A DNA stretch of 64,000 nt from Roseicitreum antarcticum (GTDB taxonomy: Bacteria; Pseudomonadota; Alphaproteobacteria; Rhodobacterales; Rhodobacteraceae). The DNA lies in the NCBI RefSeq assembly GCF_014681765.1, contig NZ_CP061498.1, positions 930,001 to 994,000 on the forward strand, read 5' to 3'. Each line of letters begins with the position of its first letter. The stretch's first letter is position 1. The notes beneath the pieces are model-generated. The model worked only from the letters and a program-made list of their open reading frames with translations, was not told the DNA's origin and did not search any database. The translations under genes were made by a program, and so were the position numbers. Positions 57,089-64,000 of this stretch are shown piece after piece.

Positions 57089-58093
57089 CTAATGCACACG
57101 CGTGGCGCGCAGCGCCTGGGGGGTCATCCCGGTCCATTTCCTGAAGGCACGCTGGAATGCGTTCGGATCCCGATACCCCACAAGGTGCGCGATCTGCTGG
57201 TTGTTCAGATCGCTCTTGATCAGATAGCGTATTGCAAGGTCTTTGCGCGTTTCATCCAGCAAGGATTGGAAGGAACGTCCCTCCGCGTCCAGACGACGGA
57301 GAAGCGTGCTTCGGCTCAGCCTCAGGCGCCCACACACATGGGCGACCGTGGGTTCGGTGATCGAGAAAGCTTCCAGCATCGTCGCACGAACCCGGTCAGA
57401 CAGCGGAAGCCCGTTGGACTGGATCATGGCCTGGCTTTGCAGGTCGGCCTCGGTCGCGTGCCACAGATCCGGGTTGTCTGAGACGAAGGGTATGCGTGCG
57501 TCGGCACTGGCATAGGTCAGCGTCGCGTCACCATGGACTGGAACCTGACCAAAGACCTCTGCCAGCCGCACGCGTTCTTCGTGCGGCAGGGGAAGCGCAA
57601 CCCGCAAGGGCCGCATCGCATGCCGCGCCAATGCGTTGGCCTGCGCATGCAGATAGATGATCTGGGGGCTGCTGAACGACCCGGGCAACAAGGCGGTCGG
57701 GGCATCCGCGGCGACACGAACCGAAAACTCTGTCGGCGTCCGTGAGACGATGAATTGCATCGGCCCGAACAGACTTTTGAAGGCAGCCATCCGGCTGATT
57801 CCGGTTTCGAAATCAGGCGCGGTCGAGAGCGCGAAGAGAATCGGGATCGCGGGGCCGCCCGCCATGCGCAAACCCAGAAGCCGCGACATATCTTGCTGCG
57901 CGGACAAGTCAGCCATCGCATTCCAGATGCGAAGATACGCATCAGCGGCCACCAGAAATGCCCGGTCATTCCGCTGTGTCGCCACAATGCCCGCGCGGGC
58001 CAGAACATCGGGCCAATCGAGACCCAGGATCCCGCAGACCGGGCCGGCCAATACAGCGGTCGTATAGATCGGCGCTCGTTCCCGGGCCTGCAT
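57089..58093 (-). CDS. AraC-family regulator (OruR/ArgR-like layout)
   Basis: The 334-residue protein has the long N-terminal domain found in OruR-type regulators (LGLRMAGGPAIPILFALSTAPD, FSSPQIIYLHAQANALARH) and a C-terminal AraC domain with two helix-turn-helix parts (VAHVCGRLRLSRSTLLRRLD and NNQQIAHLVGYRDPNAFQRAFRKW split over residues 260-325). Two copies of a 30-base direct-repeat site flank this gene and the molybdoenzyme operon, so it is the probable local activator. It is divergent from the decayed cupin gene and the iorAB-type genes. Confidence 0.9.
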   Translation of the reverse strand: MQARERAPIYTTAVLAGPVCGILGLDWPDVLARAGIVATQRNDRAFLVAADAYLRIWNAMADLSAQQDMSRLLGLRMAGGPAIPILFALSTAPDFETGISRMAAFKSLFGPMQFIVSRTPTEFSVRVAADAPTALLPGSFSSPQIIYLHAQANALARHAMRPLRVALPLPHEERVRLAEVFGQVPVHGDATLTYASADARIPFVSDNPDLWHATEADLQSQAMIQSNGLPLSDRVRATMLEAFSITEPTVAHVCGRLRLSRSTLLRRLDAEGRSFQSLLDETRKDLAIRYLIKSDLNNQQIAHLVGYRDPNAFQRAFRKWTGMTPQALRATRVH

Positions 58094-58170
58094 GGCGGTG
58101 ACCTTTCACGCGAAAACATGGTCAGGCACCATAGACCTGAAGCCTGAGTTCCGGCAACCGCGTTGAGCCG

Positions 58171-58200
58171 ATCTGCAAGCTATTGAAACCATTTGCAAGC
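58171..58200 (+). promoter_or_regulatory. Direct-repeat operator, copy 1
   Basis: ATCTGCAAGC (58171-58180), ten bases, then ATTTGCAAGC (58191-58200). The repeats start 20 bases apart, about two turns of DNA, as in many AraC sites. It lies 78 bases upstream of the AraC start and about 210 bases upstream of the decayed cupin gene, where a TAGAAT -10 box is seen at 58234-58239. Confidence 0.7.
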
Positions 58201-58408
58201 GACAGCCTGTGGCCAGTCAGCACGCATCCCGACTAGAATTTCCTCATTCGATCAGGCCTGACAGCCGCGTCCGGCCCCATTGTCGCATCAGGGCGCAAGG
58301 ACGGGGTTTCACCGCACGCGGGTCAGGATACGTCGACCAAGGCCCGCGCGACCAGACAGCAGGACCCGCCTGCGTTGAGGCACCCCCTGTGACACAAGGA
58401 CCCAAACG

Positions 58409-58878
58409 ATGCAGACGCGCGCGCCCTTCTAACGCCCGATACCTGGCGTATCTACCTCTACCTTCGCGGCGCCCCTTGGCCTGTCCGCACAAGCGCAAGA
58501 TCCGCAAGTGCCCGAGGCCGGGATTCGCGTTGCCGCCGATCAGGTGGCCTTTGCCCCCCTTCCAATTCCAGGTGTCAGCAGTTTTGCGCTCTATGGCGGT
58601 ACCGGCACCGGGCTGCCTACGGCCATGACGTCGCTGCCAGACCCCGCCACCTATCAGATCCTGCCACACACGCAGACGCACGGATATTGGGCGATGGTTG
58701 TGAAAGGCCGGAGCAGCATTGGGAATTGTCACAGCCGCACCGGGGGCCAGACCTGCTTCCCGGCTCCTACTGGTTCCAGCCGGGTGGTGTTCCCCATGCC
58801 AAAGATTGTCTGGGGCCCGAGGTCTGCCAGGTCTTTGTTGTCTTCGACGAACCGGCAGATTTCGCGCCGAGTCAGTAA
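58409..58878 (+). pseudogene. Decayed exported cupin-domain gene
   Basis: An AAGGA site precedes an ATG at 58409. In the same frame a TAA occurs at 58430, then a typical signal-peptide end (LGLSAQAQ) continues into EAGIRVAADQVAFAPLP and the cupin start LPHTQTHGYWAMVVKG. Near 58714 the frame must shift to continue with HWELSQPHRG, GSYWFQPGGVPHAKDC and VFVVFDEPADFAPSQ, the second cupin half. One stop and one frameshift therefore break the gene. The original product was probably a periplasmic cupin protein of about 155 residues. Confidence 0.8.
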
Positions 58879-58987
58879 CGCTGCGGCGCGACCTTTCGCG
58901 CCGGCCAGTTGTTTAACTGCAAAGTCCCAGCGGCAGGACAATGGCGGATCATCAACATGGCGATTGCGCTTTGCGAGGATTGAAACG

Positions 58988-59017
58988 ATCTGGAAGCAAT
59001 TTGGACGATCCGCAAGT
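58988..59017 (+). promoter_or_regulatory. Direct-repeat operator, copy 2, with promoter of the molybdoenzyme operon
   Basis: ATCTGGAAGC (58988-58997), ten bases, then ATCCGCAAGT (59008-59017), the same layout and orientation as the site at 58171. The second half touches a -35-like TTGCCA (59017-59022), with TAAAGT (59039-59044) 16 bases on, as in promoters where an AraC activator overlaps -35. The start codon of the 2Fe-2S subunit follows at 59072. Confidence 0.7.
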
Positions 59018-59071
59018 TGCCAAGCGGGTCGGATGGCCTAAAGTCTTTATACGTGAACCCGGGAGACGCCA

Positions 59072-59533
59072 ATGGATCTGACAATAAACGGAACAACCCA
59101 CAGCGTGGATCTGCCGGACGATATGCCGCTCCTTTGGGTTTTGCGGGACGCACTCAACATCACGGGCGTCAAATATGGCTGCGGCATGGCCCAGTGTGGG
59201 GCCTGCACCGTCCACATCGACGGCCAGGCGGTACGGTCCTGTCAGGTGGCGCTGGCCGATGTCTGGGGCGACGTGACGACCATCGAGGGACTAGGTGCGC
59301 CCGAGGCGCTGCATGTGGTGCAGAATGCCTGGATCGCGCATCAGGTAGCCCAATGCGGATACTGCCAATCCGGCCAGATCATGCAGGCCGTCGACCTGCT
59401 GGGCCGCAATTCTGCCCCGACCGACGACGATATCGACGCCGCGATGTCGGGCAACCTGTGCCGCTGTGGTACCTATCCGCGCATCCGCGCCGCTATCCAC
59501 ACCGCCGCCGCCGCCGCCATGCGGGAGGCTTGA
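59072..59533 (+). CDS. 2Fe-2S subunit of a molybdenum hydroxylase (IorA-like)
   Basis: The 153-residue protein carries two 2Fe-2S clusters. The plant-ferredoxin-type motif is [17 protein letters not shown] with a later RSCQVAL, and the second cluster has [10 protein letters not shown] and [11 protein letters not shown]. It is the small subunit of two-subunit xanthine-oxidase-family enzymes such as isoquinoline 1-oxidoreductase. It has no signal peptide and is probably carried across the membrane with its Tat-targeted partner. The stop is 1 base before the large-subunit ATG. Confidence 0.93.
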   Translation: MDLTINGTTHSVDLPDDMPLLWVLRDALNITGVKYGCGMAQCGACTVHIDGQAVRSCQVALADVWGDVTTIEGLGAPEALHVVQNAWIAHQVAQCGYCQSGQIMQAVDLLGRNSAPTDDDIDAAMSGNLCRCGTYPRIRAAIHTAAAAAMREA

Positions 59534-59534
59534 G

Positions 59535-61787
59535 ATGAGCCGATTGGGAAAATACACCAGACGCGGCTTCATCATCGCCTCGGTGGCCGTTGCAGGCGGC
59601 GTTGTCTTCGGCGCGCGCACCTACAACGCGCGGCTTGAAAACCCGTTGCTGGGAGGCCTTGCCCCCGGCGAGGCCGCGCTGACGCCCTATGTCAAGATCA
59701 CCGCCGACGGCGTGACCGTCATCACCCCCCGCGCCGAGATGGGACAGGGAATCCATACGACGCTTGCGGCGCTTGTGGCCGAAGAACTGGATGTTGAACT
59801 TGCGGATATCCGGATCGAACACGGCCCGCCCTCACCGGCCTATTACAACGGTGGCGTGATTGAGGAAGGCTATCCCTTCCCCGCGACCGACACCGGGGCA
59901 ATCGCGGAATTCGCCCGCGCGCAACGCGATATTCCAGCGGTTTTCCTGGGCTACCAGATCACCGGCGGATCGACCTCGACCCATGATGCCTATGAAAAGA
60001 TGCGCCGCGCGGGCGCTATTGCCCGCGAAACCCTGAAGGCTGCCGCCGCAGCGCGCACGGGCATCGCGGTCGCGCAATTGACCACGGATGCAGGCGCGGT
60101 TGTCCTGCCCGACGCAACGCGCTTGCCCTATACAGATCTCGCAGCGGAAGCCGGGGCAATCGACCTTGCAGATGCACCAGAATTGCGCCCGCGCAGCGCA
60201 TGGCGCATCCTGGGCCACTCGCAGGACCGGCTTGACGTAATCGACAAATCTACGGGCCGCGCAGTTTATGCCAGCGACATCCGCCTGCCCGGCATGCGCT
60301 TTGGCGCTGTGCGGCGCAGCCCTCATTTAGGCGGAACCCTGCGCAGCTTTGACGCCACAGCGGCACTGGCGATACCCGGCGTGGACACGGTGATCGACAT
60401 CGGTGACGGCGTGGTCGCAATTGCCACAAACACGTGGATGGCGATGCAGGCGCTGGATGCTGTGACATTCGACTGGGCATCTCCAGATTATCCGATGGAG
60501 ACCGCAGGGCATTTCGAAGCGATCGCGCGCGCCTTCCGGCCCGAGCAGCAGGACAGCCAGCCGCGCGACGATGGCAATGTCGATGAAGCCTTGGCCGGGG
60601 CGGATGTGATCGAGGGCGAATACCGTGCGCCCTACCTGGCCCATGTCACGATGGAGCCCATGAGCGCGGCTGCCTGGATGCAAGACGGCGCGCTGCACAT
60701 CTGGGCCGGTACGCAAGGGCCGACCGTGGCGCGGCGCGAAGCCGCCCTTGCGGCAGGCATCCGCGAGGACGCCGTCACGATCACCACCACCCTACTGGGC
60801 GGCGGATTCGGAAGACGGGGCGAGATGGACTTCGTTCAGATTGCGGCCAAGGTCGGTGCACAGATGAATGGCACGCCGGTCCTGCTGACTTATCCCCGCG
60901 AGGAAGACACCTCGCGCGGCCCCTACCGGCCCGCCGCCATCGGCCGGTTCCGCGCGGCCATCCGCGACGGCGTGCCAGTGGCCGTCGACATCTCTACCGC
61001 CTCACCCTCGATCATGAGCGGCATCGACGCGCGCGGCGGTGCCCCGGCCCCGATACCGGGATTCGTGCCGGATTTCACGGTGTCACAGGCGCTGTGGGAT
61101 CAGCCCTACGGGATCGCGAACTACCGCGCGACCGGCTACCGGCCTGACGCGCTGCTGCCTGTTGGGTTCTGGCGGTCCGTTGGCGCATCGCAAAACACGT
61201 TCTTCCACGAAGGCATGATGGACGAGCTTGCTGTCGCTGCAGCCCGCGACCCGGTTGAGATGCGACTGCAATTGATGACCGACGCCCCCAGCCGCGCCGT
61301 GCTGGAGGCCGTCGCGGCCATGGCCGATTGGGGCACAACACCCGCTGCGGGCCGGGCGCGTGGCGTTGCATTCGCGCTGGCCTTCGGGGTGCCTGTGGCG
61401 CAGATCGTCGAGATCGAGCACACGGAAAACGGCCTGCTGGTTCGTGACGTCTGGGTCGCCGCCGATGTGGGGATCGCGCTCGACCCCCGCAACCTCGACG
61501 CGCAGTTGGTTTCTGGGGTCAATTTCGGGTTGAGCGCCGCGATCGGCGAGGAAATCACCGTGTCGGACGGCAAGGTTGAACAGTCCAACTATCACGACTA
61601 CCCGATCTTGCGGATGTATCATGCGCCAAGGATCCACACCCGTATCCTTGAAAACCAGCAGCACATTCGCGGCATTGGTGAACCCGGCACGCCGTGCACG
61701 GCACCCGCGCTTGGCAATGCCATCCATGCGCTGACGGGACAGCGCCTGCGCGAGATGCCATTCGGCAAGACCGTTCGGTTTGCATGA
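59535..61787 (+). CDS. Molybdopterin subunit of a molybdenum hydroxylase (IorB-like)
   Basis: The 750-residue protein starts with a Tat signal (YTRRGFIIASVAVAGG, twin arginines at residues 9-10), so the folded enzyme is exported. It has duplicated aldehyde-oxidase-type domains with the cofactor motif GGGFGRRGEMDF and the catalytic glutamate in GIGEPGTPCTAPALGN. The substrate is unknown; family members oxidise aldehydes or N-heterocycles. The ATG at 59535 is used since an upstream open frame would overlap the small subunit. Confidence 0.92.
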   Translation: MSRLGKYTRRGFIIASVAVAGGVVFGARTYNARLENPLLGGLAPGEAALTPYVKITADGVTVITPRAEMGQGIHTTLAALVAEELDVELADIRIEHGPPSPAYYNGGVIEEGYPFPATDTGAIAEFARAQRDIPAVFLGYQITGGSTSTHDAYEKMRRAGAIARETLKAAAAARTGIAVAQLTTDAGAVVLPDATRLPYTDLAAEAGAIDLADAPELRPRSAWRILGHSQDRLDVIDKSTGRAVYASDIRLPGMRFGAVRRSPHLGGTLRSFDATAALAIPGVDTVIDIGDGVVAIATNTWMAMQALDAVTFDWASPDYPMETAGHFEAIARAFRPEQQDSQPRDDGNVDEALAGADVIEGEYRAPYLAHVTMEPMSAAAWMQDGALHIWAGTQGPTVARREAALAAGIREDAVTITTTLLGGGFGRRGEMDFVQIAAKVGAQMNGTPVLLTYPREEDTSRGPYRPAAIGRFRAAIRDGVPVAVDISTASPSIMSGIDARGGAPAPIPGFVPDFTVSQALWDQPYGIANYRATGYRPDALLPVGFWRSVGASQNTFFHEGMMDELAVAAARDPVEMRLQLMTDAPSRAVLEAVAAMADWGTTPAAGRARGVAFALAFGVPVAQIVEIEHTENGLLVRDVWVAADVGIALDPRNLDAQLVSGVNFGLSAAIGEEITVSDGKVEQSNYHDYPILRMYHAPRIHTRILENQQHIRGIGEPGTPCTAPALGNAIHALTGQRLREMPFGKTVRFA

Positions 61788-62422
61788 GGTTTGATATGCG
61801 CTCTGCCCTTTTGATCGCCGCCATCCTTGGTTATGGAACACTCGCGTACGCCGAGGCGGAGCGCGGTCTGGACCTGTCGGCCCTGCCCGAGCCGGGGTCG
61901 GTTGCGCCTGCGGACGGTCTGGTCGCGTGGCAGCGGATCCACGACGTTGTCACGCATCCACGTTGCCTGAACTGCCACGTCGGCGCGGATAATGTGCCAC
62001 TGTGGGGAACGATTGATACCCCCGACAGTTCACACGGCATGGCGATCAACGCAGGAGACAGCCGGATCGGGGCAGAGGGTCTGTCCTGCCGCGCCTGCCA
62101 CCAGACGTCAACCCGGCCAAACACCGTGCCGCACGCGCCGCCGCACACCGGGATGGACTGGCAACTTGCACCGGTCGAATTCCAGTGGACCCAGCGGACC
62201 GGCGCAGATATCTGCGAGCAACTGCGCGACCCGGTCCGCAACGGTGGCCGCGACGCGGAAGGCCTGGTCGAGCATATCCTCCACGATGCCGAGTTGATCG
62301 GTTTCATCACCTGGAGTTTTGATCCCGGTGCAGGCCGCGCACCTGCACCCGGAAGTTTACAGGCGCATCTGGAAGATATGGCGATCTGGACGGCCGCTGG
62401 GATGCCCTGCCCAACAGAATGA
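61784..62422 (+). CDS. Exported dihaem cytochrome c of the molybdoenzyme operon
   Basis: The product has a signal peptide (MRSALLIAAILGYGTLAYA) and two CxxCH haem sites (CLNCH and CRACH), about 40 residues apart, in a protein of about 210 residues. It probably receives electrons from the IorAB-like enzyme in the periplasm. The ATG at 61784 overlaps the large-subunit stop (ATGA); an ATG at 61796 is equally possible and begins exactly at the signal peptide. The fold around the haems is not that of ordinary class I cytochromes. Confidence 0.85.
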   Translation: MRFDMRSALLIAAILGYGTLAYAEAERGLDLSALPEPGSVAPADGLVAWQRIHDVVTHPRCLNCHVGADNVPLWGTIDTPDSSHGMAINAGDSRIGAEGLSCRACHQTSTRPNTVPHAPPHTGMDWQLAPVEFQWTQRTGADICEQLRDPVRNGGRDAEGLVEHILHDAELIGFITWSFDPGAGRAPAPGSLQAHLEDMAIWTAAGMPCPTE

Positions 62423-62540
62423 CACGACAGGACACGGCAAAAATGACTCGTCGGAATGCCTTGGGGAAGACAATCGTGTCGCTGTGCGGCATATGTGCTT
62501 GCCGCATCGCTCCCTACTGTCCCGCGACACCTGACTGCGT

Positions 62541-63398
62541 TTGAACCACCGAATGATCAGCCCGAAACAGAGTAATTTGCAGCGCGTGTCAGAGTCCCGA
62601 ACCATTGAAGTCGGCGCTACGGCCGACGCGCAGCTGGTGCTTGAGGGCATTCGCACCCTCGGCGGCGTGATAGCGGTTTTATGTTCGACGGACGGCGGCT
62701 TTTATCGCGCGCCCGGGGCCCTGATGGGTTTCTGTCAGGACGGCACCGTGATTGGAGATTTGTCATCAGGCTGCATCGAGGCGGACCTTGCATTGCATGC
62801 TGCCAGTTGTTGGGCGACCGGTCGCCCGCTGACCTTGCGCTACGGAAAGGGATCGCCCTTTTTCGATATCGTTTTGCCATGCGGCGGCAGTATCGATGTC
62901 CAGCTTTCGCCAATTCCTGATGCCAATCTCCTCGATCAGACTCTGACCGACATGGCGGCCCGCAAGTCCGCGGCGCTTTCGCTCCCGGGCTTGCCACACC
63001 TTGTCTTTCGACCGGACCCTCGTGTGATCGTGGTAGGCAGCACGCCCGAGGCCCTGCAGTTGCACCGCATCGCCTGTGCCGGTGGCTATGACGTGACGCT
63101 GGATGCCAACCCCGACCTGAGCCGGATTGACCAACGCACAGCGATCGTCCTCATGCACCACGACCACGATAAGGCCATCGCCCAACTGCGCGACGCGCTT
63201 TACACACCGGCATACTGGATCGGGGCCCTCGGCAGTCATTCGACGCAATCAAGGCGTCTGGCCGCATTGCGCGGGCTGGGCGTGAGCCGCGCTGAACTTG
63301 ACCGTGTCCGTGGACCGATCGGATTGATCGCCAGTGGCCGAGACCCCCGCACGCTTGCAGTGTCGGTTTTGGCAGACATCGTGCAGGCGGCCCGGTAG
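62541..63398 (+). CDS. XdhC/CoxI-family molybdenum cofactor maturation protein
   Basis: The 285-residue protein has the XdhC-type N-terminal part (GFCQDGTVIGDLSSGCIEADL) and a C-terminal Rossmann domain (PRVIVVGSTPEALQLHRIAC, VLMHHDHDKAI, YWIGALGSHSTQSRRLAAL). The family delivers and sulphurates the molybdenum cofactor for xanthine-oxidase-family enzymes. It follows the dihaem cytochrome by 118 bases and surely serves the IorAB-like enzyme. A start 4 codons later is possible. Confidence 0.9.
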   Translation: MNHRMISPKQSNLQRVSESRTIEVGATADAQLVLEGIRTLGGVIAVLCSTDGGFYRAPGALMGFCQDGTVIGDLSSGCIEADLALHAASCWATGRPLTLRYGKGSPFFDIVLPCGGSIDVQLSPIPDANLLDQTLTDMAARKSAALSLPGLPHLVFRPDPRVIVVGSTPEALQLHRIACAGGYDVTLDANPDLSRIDQRTAIVLMHHDHDKAIAQLRDALYTPAYWIGALGSHSTQSRRLAALRGLGVSRAELDRVRGPIGLIASGRDPRTLAVSVLADIVQAAR

Positions 63399-63445
63399 CA
63401 CTGATTGTCGCATCGTTCGGTGTTCGATCCCATGATGCGAGGGTG

Positions 63446-64000
63446 CTATCCTTCCGTTGGGATGGAGGGATGCAGGGATGGAACCACAATGCCAAGCGGC
63501 AAAGAAATCGAAGTCAATCGGCGTGCATTGCGTGGCACGCGCACGTCGAACGCAAGGACCAGATCCGCCCCCCCTGATGCACCAAATCAACCGCATCTTG
63601 TAACCCCACCAGTTGAACATCGACACTGATCTCCGGATGGCGCACCCAAAAACCAGCCAGCACATATGGCAAGATACCCCGCGACGCGCTTTCGATCACC
63701 GCCAGGGTCACCGTGCCACGTCGCAGCCCCCGCATATCGCCAATCTCCGCCACAGCGGGGTTCATTTCGCCCGAAGATTGCTTGATGTGACACTCCAGCA
63801 ACGCATCTGCGGAGGTCAGTCTCAGCCTTTGTTTTGTGCGATCAAACAAAGGCGTACCAAGGTCCTCTTCAAGCTGCTTGATCGATCAGGAAATCGAAGA
63901 TGGCGCAACATTCAGCGTCAGGGCGGTTTGACGGACAGACCCCAAACGCGCCACCAAATAGAAATGGCAGACACGCGACGAAACGAGGCCGAGGCGATGG
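63446..64000 (-). pseudogene. Decayed LysR-family regulator, 5' end beyond window
   Basis: On the minus strand the N-terminal helix-turn-helix of a LysR protein is readable (HFYLVARLGSVRQTAL, LNVAPSSIS, SIKQLEEDLGTPLFDR) but a TGA at 63886-63888 interrupts it. The effector domain starts (GTVTLAVIESASRGILPYVL, HPEISVDVQLVGLQDAVDL) and then a frameshift at a run of seven G near 63570 must be crossed to read ADLVLAFDVRVPRNARRL. A TAG at 63446-63448 ends it about 130 residues short of a normal LysR protein. Three lesions make function unlikely. Confidence 0.85.

Noticed and set aside
56754-57137. A 127-codon minus-strand frame downstream of the AraC gene
   Set aside because: It overlaps the ends of both flanking genes and shows no recognisable domain.

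Overview
The window looks like chromosomal DNA from a high-GC alphaproteobacterium of the order Rhodobacterales (Rhodobacter/Roseobacter-Paracoccus relatives). The evidence is the Paracoccus-style complex I operon with extra small genes and a birA tail, an F1-ATPase zeta-type inhibitor, a CcmI of alphaproteobacterial type, RNase J together with RNase E, heterotetrameric sarcosine oxidase, and a methionine synthase split into separate proteins. No genus is claimed. No rRNA, tRNA, CRISPR array, intact insertion sequence or phage gene was seen.

Layout. 1-3633 (minus): sarcosine oxidase genes soxB, an unusual AT-richer insert ORF, soxD and soxA (soxA runs off the left edge). 3853-7526 (plus): ccmI, ruvX, a DUF1289 gene and a glycosyltransferase. 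7811-27252 (minus): one long, tightly overlapped operon nuoA-B-C-D-E-(DUF5337)-F-(DUF5333)-G-(lipoprotein)-H-(TM2)-I-J-K-L-M-N-birA-coaX-rnj, with a good sigma70-type promoter at 27342-27370. 27597-37118 (minus): leucine/isovalerate degradation (liuA, liuB, liuD, liuE, liuC) with an acyl-CoA synthetase, a GST and a LprI-like exported protein; the promoter of liuA is overlapped by a perfect 24-bp palindrome. 37297-41834 (minus): LysE-type exporter and a TRAP transporter dctPQM. 42326-50347 (minus): ccdA, RNase E, and a DctB/DctD-like two-component pair whose regulator lacks the sigma54-contact loop. 50454-52173 (minus): purC, purS, purQ. 52376-54748 (plus): ATPase zeta subunit, then two pieces of the split methionine synthase (homocysteine methyltransferase and corrinoid protein). 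54792-55802 (minus): dusA. 55803-64000: an accessory region with an Rrf2 regulator, an AraC regulator, a decayed exported cupin gene, a molybdenum hydroxylase pair of the isoquinoline-1-oxidoreductase type with a dihaem cytochrome c, XdhC, and a decayed LysR gene.

How it fits together. Sarcosine oxidase and the split methionine synthase both touch folate one-carbon metabolism. The liu genes turn isovaleryl-CoA into acetoacetate and acetyl-CoA. Complex I, the zeta inhibitor, ccmI and ccdA serve respiration and cytochrome maturation. The right-hand 8 kb is the least ordinary part: two pseudogenes, two copies of the same direct-repeat operator, and a Tat-exported molybdoenzyme whose substrate cannot be read from sequence.
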